Position numbers and translations under genes: made by a program. Source: Paraktedonobacter sp035294465 (GTDB lineage Bacteria > Chloroflexota > Ktedonobacteria > Ktedonobacterales > Ktedonobacteraceae). Taken from it: a DNA stretch of 12,063 nt. Shown one piece after another: positions 1 through 6,059 of this stretch. The notes beneath the pieces are model-generated. The model searched no databases. It was not told where the DNA came from and saw nothing but the letters and a program-made list of their open reading frames with translations. Where the stretch lies: the NCBI GenBank assembly GCA_035294465.1, contig DATGKW010000256.1, positions 1 to 12,063 on the forward strand. Direction: 5' to 3'. The first letter of the stretch is position 1. Every line of letters starts with the position of its first letter.

Positions 1-1277
1 GTCACCGTCACCGCGCTCCCTGACTGAGTGAAGGTACCGTTCCAGGCACCCGGCTGAATTACCTGCCCACTGGGGAACGTCCATTTCAGGGTCCAGCCGT
101 TGATGGTTGTGGAACCCGTGTTGGTGATGTTCACCGTGGCAGTAAAGCCCGTATTCCACTGGTTCGAGACCACATAATGTATGCTACAACCTGTGCCTGA
201 GGTGCTTGTTGGCGTGGCGGTCGGGATACTCGTTGGCGTGGGGGTCACACCGCTTGTTGGGGTTGCCGTAGGAGTATTCGTCGGTGTGGGGGTGGGACTC
301 GACGTTCCGTTCAATCCCATGAAAGCGATTGCATATGCCTCCATCCCTGCTTCTGGGAGGACATGCCCCGCGCCCGCGATGCTGACGCCCTCGACCGGCG
401 CCTCGGTCCCGGTGCCGCCGTAGCGGGTGCGGGTCCAGCCCGATTGCGGAGTATCGGTGTAGGATGGGGTCTGGCTGACGCCCAGAACATTGGTCCACTG
501 CAAGATTTCTTGACCAAAGTTGTTATAGTTCAGAGTGGTATCGGCGGTGCCGTGCCAGACCTGTACGCGCGGTCGAGGGCCGCTGTAACCGGGATCGGCA
601 TCGTTGCGCACGAGGTCTCCCCACTGCTGCGCGGTCATGGAAACCTGGCCATCGGCACAGGCGCTGTTCCAGGTTGATCCGCTGGTAGCGGTGGCTGCGC
701 CGGTCGCAAAGCAATGATACGGGACGCCCATGAAGGCTGATCCTGCCTTGAAGACATCAGGGTATTCGGCCAACATAACGTCAGTCATCATAGCGCCAGA
801 AGAAGCTCCAGTGACATAGACATTATTCGGGTCACCGTTATTGTGCTGCTCAACGTAGGTAATCATCGAGATGAGGCCCGTATTGTCGCTGCCTCCGTTG
901 CGGACCAGACCCTCGTTTGAGTAGACATCCCAACACTGCCCGCTGCGAGTCACCGATGGGTAGATGACAATAAAGCCGTACTGGTCTGCCAGGTTGGCAA
1001 ATTGAGTACCTGAGAAGAAGCCTGGCCCGGAGCCTGTACACTGATGCAGGGCTAACAGGATCGCCGGGTGTGGCTTGACACTGGGCGGGACGTACAGCCA
1101 CATCTGCAAGTTGGTGGGGTTATTGCCAAAATTCGTCACCTGGACCAGCGAGCCTGCGGCCGCGTGTGCTGTTGGTGTGCGCTGTGGTACTGCCCAGAAG
1201 GAGATGACAACAAGTCCCAATAGCAAGAGACTTGCAACAAGGTAACGAACAAATCTGGGAAAACGGTGTAAAGACAT
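1..1277 (-). CDS. Secreted CE1 / PHB-depolymerase-family esterase with C-terminal CBM2 (partial, 3' end outside window)
   Basis: Read on the minus strand from ATG at 1277, the frame stays open for 425 codons to the left edge, so the C terminus is missing. Residues 1-41 look like a Sec signal peptide: basic start, a hydrophobic run from about 12 to 29, then a TAHAAA cleavage region. The catalytic domain (about 43-325) matches the polyhydroxybutyrate-depolymerase / feruloyl or acetyl-xylan esterase alpha/beta-hydrolase group. Visible motifs are LALHQC (75-80), the nucleophile elbow G-A-S-S-G with Ser159, Asp246 in WHGTAD, and a likely catalytic His305 in GAGH. A Thr/Pro/Ser linker (about 327-362) leads to a CBM2 cellulose-binding module starting at Cys364 (NQWNTGF, GWTLKWTF, WNGTF), about 60 residues of which are in view. 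An AAAGGA ribosome site (1285-1290) sits 7 nt before ATG. The likely role is extracellular removal of ester side groups from plant polysaccharide while bound to cellulose. Feruloyl, acetyl-xylan and PHB esterase activities cannot be told apart from this sequence. Confidence 0.9.
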   Translation of the reverse strand, partial: MSLHRFPRFVRYLVASLLLLGLVVISFWAVPQRTPTAHAAAGSLVQVTNFGNNPTNLQMWLYVPPSVKPHPAILLALHQCTGSGPGFFSGTQFANLADQYGFIVIYPSVTRSGQCWDVYSNEGLVRNGGSDNTGLISMITYVEQHNNGDPNNVYVTGASSGAMMTDVMLAEYPDVFKAGSAFMGVPYHCFATGAATATSGSTWNSACADGQVSMTAQQWGDLVRNDADPGYSGPRPRVQVWHGTADTTLNYNNFGQEILQWTNVLGVSQTPSYTDTPQSGWTRTRYGGTGTEAPVEGVSIAGAGHVLPEAGMEAYAIAFMGLNGTSSPTPTPTNTPTATPTSGVTPTPTSIPTATPTSTSGTGCSIHYVVSNQWNTGFTATVNITNTGSTTINGWTLKWTFPSGQVIQPGAWNGTFTQSGSAVTV

Positions 1278-1500
1278 AGTGAGATCCTTTCAACTCGCTA
1301 CACTTATAGAGCGCCAATCCTCCCCGCCTCCCCGGTATGGGTCGCGCCTTGAATGCCGCAGCGGGTCCTGCCGCTGCTGTCGCTGCCGGTGGTCTTCATC
1401 CACTCCGGCACGCTCCAGGCTCAGGCGCGAAAGTCGAGTCTTCCTCCTTTCTGTTTTTACTAGAATCGGTGCGATTCTTCCCCTGCTTGCCATATAAATC
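1278..1500 (-). other. Long 5' leader of the esterase gene
   Basis: If the promoter at 1508-1535 is used, the esterase transcript would carry a leader of about 220 nt. I see no credible gene here. The stretch holds the ribosome site next to the start, and a GC-rich hairpin with 7-bp perfect arms (1358-1364 and 1371-1377, 6-nt loop) that has no T run after it, so it is not an obvious terminator. An in-frame stop separates an upstream ATG frame (1493-1290) from the esterase start. A weak TATAAG at 1303-1308 on the minus strand has no matching -35, so a second, closer promoter is possible but unsupported. No riboswitch class was recognised. Confidence 0.35.
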
Positions 1501-1506
1501 GTCTTT

Positions 1507-1530
1507 TATGTTAGCGCTAACATAGCGCTA
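1507..1530. promoter_or_regulatory. Palindromic operator, LacI-family type
   Basis: Positions 1507-1524 form a perfect 18-bp palindrome, TATGTTAGCGCTAACATA, centred between 1515 and 1516. A second, shorter palindrome TAGCGCTA (1523-1530) is centred 11 bp away, about one helical turn. The core AGCGCT with the central CpG is typical of LacI-family operators controlling sugar and polysaccharide genes. The site overlaps the presumed -10 of the esterase gene and lies about 170 bp upstream of the divergent phosphoglucomutase, so one repressor could affect both. No regulator gene is present in the window, so the ligand is unknown. Confidence 0.6.
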
Positions 1531-1535
1531 GTCAA
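1508..1535 (-). promoter_or_regulatory. Putative sigma-70 promoter of the esterase gene
   Basis: On the minus strand TTGACT (1535-1530) matches the -35 consensus at 5 of 6 positions. Sixteen bases later TAACAT (1513-1508) matches the -10 consensus TATAAT at 4 of 6. The palindromic operator fills the spacer and covers the -10, a classic layout for repression. This is inferred from consensus matching only. Confidence 0.45.
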
Positions 1536-1697
1536 GATATACCTGATTTAGTAGTCTGATGTCAAGACTTTATCATAAAAATTATGGTAGCGTGTGCATA
1601 ACTCTGCCTGGGACTCGTAAAGGCAACGACTCGGAGGGAGCGGACACATTCTGCCGGGCGGGGCCGTATTACAAAGAAAGGGAGGATTTTGTTTGGT

Positions 1698-2342
1698 ATG
1701 AACGACATAAAAGCTATCATCTTCGACCTGGATGGTGTGCTGACCGACACCTCTGAGTATCACTATCGGGCCTGGAAGCATCTCGCCGATGACGAGGGCA
1801 TTCCCTTCACGCGCGAAGAGAACGATGCACATCTGCGTGGAATAGGGCGGCGTGAGTCCTTGCTCTACTTGCTCAAAGGCCGCAAGGTCTCTGAGGAGCA
1901 GATCCAGGAGATGATGGAGCGGAAAAATCGTTATTATAATGAACTGCTCAAGAATATGTCGCCGCAGGATATTGTACCCGGCGGTGTGGAGCTTTTGCAG
2001 GAAATACGGCGCGCGGGTATAAAGACAGCGGTTGCCTCCGGTAGCAAAAATGCTCTGACGGTCTTGCGACAGTTAAAGCTTGTCTCTTACCTTGATGAGA
2101 TCGCTGATGGCTATAGCGTTGTGAACGGCAAACCGGCACCCGACCTCTTTGTTTTCGCGGCGGGTCTCGTCAAGACACCCACGACAAATTGCCTGGGGGT
2201 CGAAGACGCAGACGCCGGAGTTGAGGCGATCAAAACGGCGGGCATGGCCGCCCTCGGCATCGGCCCGCGAGAGCGTTTCGCCAGGGCCGATAGGGTATTA
2301 GCTAACCTTGAGAACAAGCGGCTCCAGGACTTGCTTGGCTAG
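1698..2342 (+). CDS. pgmB: Beta-phosphoglucomutase (HAD superfamily)
   Basis: This cytosolic enzyme converts beta-D-glucose 1-phosphate to glucose 6-phosphate through a beta-glucose 1,6-bisphosphate intermediate. The 214-residue protein has the expected family length and aligns by eye with the Lactococcus enzyme. HAD motif I is FDLDGVLTDT, with nucleophile Asp10 and general acid/base Asp12. EYH follows at 20-22, and the cap-domain stretch GIGRRESL at 48-55 supplies the substrate-contacting Arg. Motif II/III residues are Ser114-Gly-Ser116-Lys117-Asn and Lys145 in NGKPAPD. Mg-binding Glu169-Asp170 lie in GVEDADAG. ATG 1698 was chosen because a strong AGGGAGG (1679-1685) lies 12 nt upstream. A TTG at 1689 would sit only 3 nt after it. 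The gene converges on the GH65 phosphorylase, the enzyme family that makes its substrate, and the two stop codons overlap in CTAG. No terminator separates them. Confidence 0.95.
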   Translation: MNDIKAIIFDLDGVLTDTSEYHYRAWKHLADDEGIPFTREENDAHLRGIGRRESLLYLLKGRKVSEEQIQEMMERKNRYYNELLKNMSPQDIVPGGVELLQEIRRAGIKTAVASGSKNALTVLRQLKLVSYLDEIADGYSVVNGKPAPDLFVFAAGLVKTPTTNCLGVEDADAGVEAIKTAGMAALGIGPRERFARADRVLANLENKRLQDLLG

Positions 2343-4708
2343 CCGCCCCGGGGTTGACAGCGCTTGCTGCGCGGAATTGGGCTGCGCCCTGGCGGTTGAG
2401 ATGGGCTGGGGTTGGCTTTTACAGGTCGAATAGGCCGCGTGACCGCCTTTGTCGGGGAGAGGGTGATCTCTTCGCCGTGGTGTCTGGCCTTCAGCGGCTC
2501 GCCGTCTAGAAGGTGATACGTCGCCTCTTTCGCTGTTACCTCAACGCCCAGCCGGCGGCCAAGGAAGAGAATGCGGAAGGTCAGCCGTTTAATTCTGTCT
2601 GGCAGTCGTGGCGCAAAGGAGAGCGAGCCATGAGAAGTACGCAGTCCACCAAAGCCTGCAACCAGGCTTATCCATGTTCCTGCTAGCGAGGCAATGTGAA
2701 GTCCATTGCGGGTATTGTGCTCCAGGTCATCGAGATCCATCAGAGCCGTTTCGCCAAGATAGTCATACGCCAGTTGGAGATGTCCCACTTCAGCGGCAAG
2801 CACGGCCTGCGTTGCAGCCGATAGTGAAGAGTCGCGTACCGTCAGCGGCTCATAATAGGCGAAATTGCGCGCCTTCTGCTCCGGCGTGAACGCGTCCCCG
2901 CGCAGGTGCATCGCCAGGACAAGATCGGCCTGCTTGACTACCTGTTTGCGATAGAGGTCAAAGTATGGGAAGTGCAGGAGCAGGGGATAGTGATCGGGCC
3001 TGGTTCTGGCAAAATCCCATAGCTCGTGCTGGGTAAACGTGTCATCCTGGGGTGTGATTCCCAGGCGCTCGTCGTAGGGCAGGAACATGTGCTTTGCTGC
3101 ATCTTTCCAGCCTTTTATCTCATCATCACTTACTCCCAGCGCCTTTGCCTCGCGCGGATAACGCGCTGCTACTGCTGCTGCCGCTTGCAGATTGTGCTGA
3201 GCCATCAGATTCGTATAGACGTTGTTATCAACCAGGGCGCTGTATTCATCGGGTCCCGTCACGCCATCGATGCGGAAACGTCCGGCGGCATCATGATAGC
3301 CGAGTGAGTGCCAGAGCCGCGCCGTCTCGACCAGTAATTCGAGGCCAATTTCCTGCTCAAACTCGGTGTCATCGGTGCATTCAATATAGTGAGTGACGGC
3401 ATAGGCGATGTCGGCATTGACATGGAAAGCAGCGGTGCCTGCGGGCCAGTAGCTTGAGCACTCCTCACCGTGAATCGTTCGCCAGGGGAAAGCAGCTCCG
3501 CGCAGCCCAAGCTGGCGCGCATTCTCCCTGGCCTGCTTGAGAATCGAGTAGCGCCAGCGTAGGACATCGGCGGCGGCCGTGGGCGAGATGAGCGTCAACA
3601 TAGGTAAAACGAAGATCTCTTCGTCCCAGAAGGCATGACCATCATAACCGGGACCCGTTAGCCCTTTCGCTGGGATTGGTCGGCGCTCTCCGCGTGCTCC
3701 TGCCTGAAGTACATGGAAAAGGGAGAAGCGGATCGCCTGCTGGATCTCTGCATCGCCTTCAAGTTCGATGTCGGCTCCGGCCCAGAAATCGTCCAGATAC
3801 GTGCGCTGCTCGGCCTGTAGCCCGGCCCAGCCGGTCTGGCGCGCGGCGGAAAGCGCCGCCATGACCTGGTCGTGGAGCGCAGACTGTGAACGCGTGCTCG
3901 ACCAGCCGTAGGCGATGAATTTAACAATACGTAATCGCTCGCCAGGTTTCAAGAGAGCGATAATGGACACGCGAGCAATATCAGGAGAGCTTTCAGACTC
4001 GATGACCGTCTCATCCGGTCCTTCGACGTGGTGATCCATGGCTGCTCCGATACGCAAGCCGCTGGCCCTGGTATGGTGGATTAAAAGTCCCGTTGTGCCG
4101 TGAGCTTGATGTTCATCGCTCACCAGCGGATTTGGGGGAACAGTCCCGGCCCGTGGGTCCCTCTCAGGGTCAGGAAGCGCCTCGTTTGCAACCAGTTCCG
4201 ACTGCACCACGACGCGCGCGGCCTCATCAACGGGTTCTACCTCATAACTGATCGCAGCAATAGCTCGCTGGGTAAAGGAAACCATGCGGACCGACGAAAC
4301 CTTGACTGTGCGACCGGCTGGCGAGGTCCAGCAAACGTTGCGGCGCAGGACGCCCTCGCGAAGATCAAGCTCCCGTTCATGACTCAGAAGCTTCCCATAT
4401 CGCACGTCAAATGGCTCATCGTCTACCAGGAGCCGGAGGAGTTTTCCGTTGGTGACATTGATGATAGTCTGGCCTGATTCTGGGTACCCGTAGCCAATTT
4501 CCGCGTAGGGCAGCGTGCGTAGTTCATAGAATGAATTGAGATAGGTGCCCGGCACGCTACATGGTTCTCCCTCATCGAGATTCCCCCGCAGCCCAATGTG
4601 TCCGTTGGAGAGAGCGAAGAGAGATTCCGTCTGAGCCAGGACGCCAAAATGAAGTTCTGTTTCGTGAAGCTTCCAGTTCTCACACGTAAAGGCAGGATGC
4701 TCGATCAT
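2339..4708 (-). CDS. GH65 disaccharide phosphorylase (trehalose/kojibiose/maltose phosphorylase type)
   Basis: Members of this family split an alpha-glucobiose with phosphate, inverting the anomer, to give beta-glucose 1-phosphate and glucose in the cytosol. The 789 residues show the full family layout: an N-terminal beta-sandwich (about 1-270, LSNGHIGLRGN at 34-43), a linker, and an (alpha/alpha)6 catalytic barrel (about 310-685). The barrel contains GYDGHAFWDEEIF (354-366), GAAFPWRTIHGEECSSYWPAG (404-424) and the general acid Glu488 in DGVTGPDEYSA. KQADLV (592-597) and RDSSLS (625-630) probably hold phosphate. A small C-terminal sheet follows (about 690-750). The WRTI-GEE loop looks more like trehalose or kojibiose phosphorylases than maltose phosphorylase, but I would not fix the substrate. 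From about 755 there is a Pro/Arg/Lys-rich tail of about 35 residues that seems extra. GAGGA (4715-4719) lies 6 nt before ATG. No signal peptide is seen. Confidence 0.93.
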   Translation of the reverse strand: MIEHPAFTCENWKLHETELHFGVLAQTESLFALSNGHIGLRGNLDEGEPCSVPGTYLNSFYELRTLPYAEIGYGYPESGQTIINVTNGKLLRLLVDDEPFDVRYGKLLSHERELDLREGVLRRNVCWTSPAGRTVKVSSVRMVSFTQRAIAAISYEVEPVDEAARVVVQSELVANEALPDPERDPRAGTVPPNPLVSDEHQAHGTTGLLIHHTRASGLRIGAAMDHHVEGPDETVIESESSPDIARVSIIALLKPGERLRIVKFIAYGWSSTRSQSALHDQVMAALSAARQTGWAGLQAEQRTYLDDFWAGADIELEGDAEIQQAIRFSLFHVLQAGARGERRPIPAKGLTGPGYDGHAFWDEEIFVLPMLTLISPTAAADVLRWRYSILKQARENARQLGLRGAAFPWRTIHGEECSSYWPAGTAAFHVNADIAYAVTHYIECTDDTEFEQEIGLELLVETARLWHSLGYHDAAGRFRIDGVTGPDEYSALVDNNVYTNLMAQHNLQAAAAVAARYPREAKALGVSDDEIKGWKDAAKHMFLPYDERLGITPQDDTFTQHELWDFARTRPDHYPLLLHFPYFDLYRKQVVKQADLVLAMHLRGDAFTPEQKARNFAYYEPLTVRDSSLSAATQAVLAAEVGHLQLAYDYLGETALMDLDDLEHNTRNGLHIASLAGTWISLVAGFGGLRTSHGSLSFAPRLPDRIKRLTFRILFLGRRLGVEVTAKEATYHLLDGEPLKARHHGEEITLSPTKAVTRPIRPVKANPSPSQPPGRSPIPRSKRCQPRGG

Positions 4709-4739
4709 TGCTGTTCCTCAAGTTGAAGGTGTCTTATAA

Positions 4740-4769
4740 AGTATATCTGATAATTCTGACTCTTTTCAA
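4740..4769 (-). promoter_or_regulatory. Putative sigma-70 promoter of the GH65 gene
   Basis: On the minus strand TTGAAA (4769-4764) and TATACT (4745-4740) each match the sigma-70 consensus at 5 of 6 positions, with an 18-bp spacer. Transcription would begin near 4733, giving a leader of about 25 nt that includes the ribosome site. The 44-bp inverted repeat at 4806-4849 lies about 40 bp upstream of this -35, a position suited to an activator or a remote operator. Confidence 0.5.
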
Positions 4770-4805
4770 TGATTGTATGGACCAGGCATAGCGGGTAATC
4801 TACTC

Positions 4806-4849
4806 TTTTGTCAAAGAAGTCAGGTAATTACTTGACTTCTTTGACAAAA
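4806..4849. repeat. 44-bp inverted repeat between divergent GH65 and SDR genes
   Basis: Left arm 4806-4822, TTTTGTCAAAGAAGTCA, and right arm 4833-4849 are perfect reverse complements over 17 bp, separated by 10 bp. In RNA the stem could extend by a G-U and a G-C pair to leave the loop TAATTA, itself a palindrome. Each arm contains TTGACA reading outward, a perfect -35 hexamer for each direction: 4841-4846 on plus, 4814-4809 on minus. No good -10 pairs with the plus-strand copy, and TATGAT at 4851-4856 is too close. The site lies upstream of both genes, so a terminator role is unlikely. A symmetric operator for a shared regulator is the simplest reading. A small mobile-element relic is the alternative. 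Confidence 0.6.
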
Positions 4850-4911
4850 ATATGATAGAGAAAAGAAGTGATGGTCATCTTATGAGAATTGCAAACAGGA
4901 AAGGGAATAAC

Positions 4912-5646
4912 ATGCGTCTACACGATCAAGTGGCTATTGTGACCGGCGTCAGTCACGCTGGGCAGGTTGGATATGCGCTCGCGGCTGCGTTTGCTCGTGA
5001 GGGGGCGCTCCTCGCAATTAGTGCTCGCAACAGTGAGCGTGTCAATGCACGGGCCGAGGAACTGCGCGCTGAGGGGGCGGGTGTCATCGCTGTTCCTGCT
5101 GATTTGACCACTGAAGAAGGGTCACAGGCGCTTATCCAGGAGACATTGGCCGCCTATGGGCGAATCAATGTACTTGTCAATCTCGCGGGTGGTCTTACCA
5201 CGTATGGGCCTCCCGATGAACTGACTCTGACCGGCTGGGAGGCTGAGCTAAACAATAATCTGCGCACAGCGTTCCTCTGTACCCGCGCGGTCTGGCCCAT
5301 CATGAAACGCCAGGGTGGAGGCAAGATTCTCAACTTTAGCCGGGCCGGGGGTGTGCAAAGCTCTCAACCAATGATGCTTGCTTATAATTGTGCCAAAGCA
5401 GGCATCGATGCTTTGACCACTACATTCGCTAGAGAAGGCAAGCAGTGGGGTATTTCCGTCAATGCCCTTGGACCCGGTGTGATCGTCACCCAATCGAATA
5501 GAGACTCGATGCAACCTTCAGCCGAGGAGATTCGTGAGAAGTGGGTCACCCTCGAACAGATCGTTGAGGCGGCTCTCTTCCTGGCCACGTCTGCCGGAGA
5601 TGGAGTCAACGGCGTTGTTCTTCCCATTCAGGCAAGGGGGATCTGA
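4912..5646 (+). CDS. Short-chain dehydrogenase/reductase (SDR), substrate unknown
   Basis: This is a 244-residue single-domain Rossmann oxidoreductase of classical SDR size, probably cytosolic and NAD(P)H-dependent. The N-terminal nucleotide loop is TGVSHAGQVG (11-20), two residues longer than the classical TGxxxGxG. Arg39 after the second strand hints at NADPH. Asp64 (PADLT) fits the adenine contact. NLAGG (90-94) replaces the usual NNAG. The catalytic set is an Asn in NNNL (114-117), Ser143, Tyr158 and Lys162 (YNCAK). Ser143 is 15 residues before Tyr158 rather than the usual 13. NALGPGVIVT (184-193) is the standard PG loop. I chose ATG 4912 because AGGAAAGGGA lies 5 nt upstream and the protein then starts in SDR style. 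In-frame ATGs at 4852 and 4882 would add 20 or 10 residues of non-family sequence. It diverges from the GH65 gene across the inverted repeat. Its substrate cannot be named. Confidence 0.88.
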   Translation: MRLHDQVAIVTGVSHAGQVGYALAAAFAREGALLAISARNSERVNARAEELRAEGAGVIAVPADLTTEEGSQALIQETLAAYGRINVLVNLAGGLTTYGPPDELTLTGWEAELNNNLRTAFLCTRAVWPIMKRQGGGKILNFSRAGGVQSSQPMMLAYNCAKAGIDALTTTFAREGKQWGISVNALGPGVIVTQSNRDSMQPSAEEIREKWVTLEQIVEAALFLATSAGDGVNGVVLPIQARGI

Positions 5647-5771
5647 GATACCTCGGTCGGCGCAGGGTGGGCACGGTAGGTCACGTTAAAATCTGGAACA
5701 GCAGTATGCGCAAATATCTATGAATAGGCCTGAAGCGTTCTAACATCATAGGAATATTGAGGGCATCAGAG

Positions 5772-5876
5772 GAAAAAGCGGCAGTATCAAATGTAACATA
5801 TCGGGTCAGACGACCTATCAAAAGTAACATGTAAGGCTCTCATCACCTTACATGTTACTTTTGATACTGCTTTTTG
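5772..5876. repeat. Cluster of three related ~15-mers with imperfect terminal inverted repeats; possible MITE or IS-end relic
   Basis: A 15-mer TATCAAATGTAACAT (5785-5799) is matched at 14 of 15 positions by 5816-5830 in the same orientation, and again by 5852-5866 on the opposite strand. The outermost copies extend to an imperfect inverted repeat: AAAAAGC..AGTATCAAATGTAACAT starts at 5772, and its counterpart ends in GCTTTTT at 5876. GGCATC occurs on both sides (5762-5767 and 5879-5884) and could be a target duplication, although it is a few bases away from the repeats. No transposase is encoded in the window. The gap from 5647 to 5771 shows no other feature. Confidence 0.45.
5816..5866. repeat. 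21-bp perfect inverted repeat (hairpin)
   Basis: Positions 5816-5836 and 5846-5866 are perfect reverse complements over 21 bp around a 9-nt loop (CTCTCATCA). The stem is AT-rich apart from the GG/CC at its loop end. Five T residues (5871-5875) follow 4 nt after the stem on the plus strand, so it might stop transcription after the SDR gene 170 nt upstream. The length, perfection and third copy at 5785 fit a mobile-element end better. Confidence 0.6.
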
Positions 5877-5954
5877 CAGGCATCTTCGGGTATAGTCCAG
5901 CCAGGCGTGTCTTTCTTGAGAGAGGCCGTGGGTCAATGGAGTTTATACAAAAAG

Positions 5955-6059
5955 ATGCCTGCGCCTCTCTTCCTCGCCAGATATTTCGCCAGAAAGTGGC
6001 GCAAGCGCTTTTCATCAAAGCGTGCTATTCGCGAGAAACAGACAGTGAGGGAAAACTGA
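5955..6059 (+). CDS. Possible small basic ORF overlapping the RHS start (doubtful)
   Basis: ATG 5955 opens a 34-codon frame, Arg/Lys-rich in the middle (ARYFARKWRKRFSSKR), whose TGA overlaps the RHS start codon as TGATG. That overlap is the usual mark of translational coupling. I see no ribosome site before ATG 5955, and the peptide resembles no family I know. The same frame could be opened by a TTG at 5874. It may be only the untranslated leader of the RHS gene. Confidence 0.2.
   Translation: MPAPLFLARYFARKWRKRFSSKRAIREKQTVREN

Noticed and set aside
184..677. Small ORFs on both strands within the esterase region
   Set aside because: The minus-strand frame from 1277 gives a continuous recognisable esterase-linker-CBM2 protein. 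The others are shadows in other frames.
1279..1525. Plus-strand and minus-strand ORFs in the esterase leader
   Set aside because: No ribosome site or recognisable protein features. They overlap promoter and leader sequence.
1689..1697. TTG 1689 as start of the phosphoglucomutase
   Set aside because: It lies only 3 nt after the GGAGG and adds residues not seen in the family. ATG 1698 matches the family start.
2608..4683. Several 60-125 codon ORFs across the GH65 gene
   Set aside because: All lie in other frames or on the opposite strand of a full-length, motif-complete GH65 enzyme.
4806..4849. Inverted repeat as a rho-independent terminator
   Set aside because: It is upstream of both flanking genes, which point away from it, and the stem is not GC-rich.
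4852..4911. ATG 4852 as the SDR start
   Set aside because: It lies next to the inverted repeat with no ribosome site and would add a non-SDR N terminus. ATG 4912 has a good ribosome site and normal SDR start.
5781..5870. Three repeated 15-mers as a CRISPR array
   Set aside because: There are only three copies, one inverted, with unequal spacing and no cas genes.
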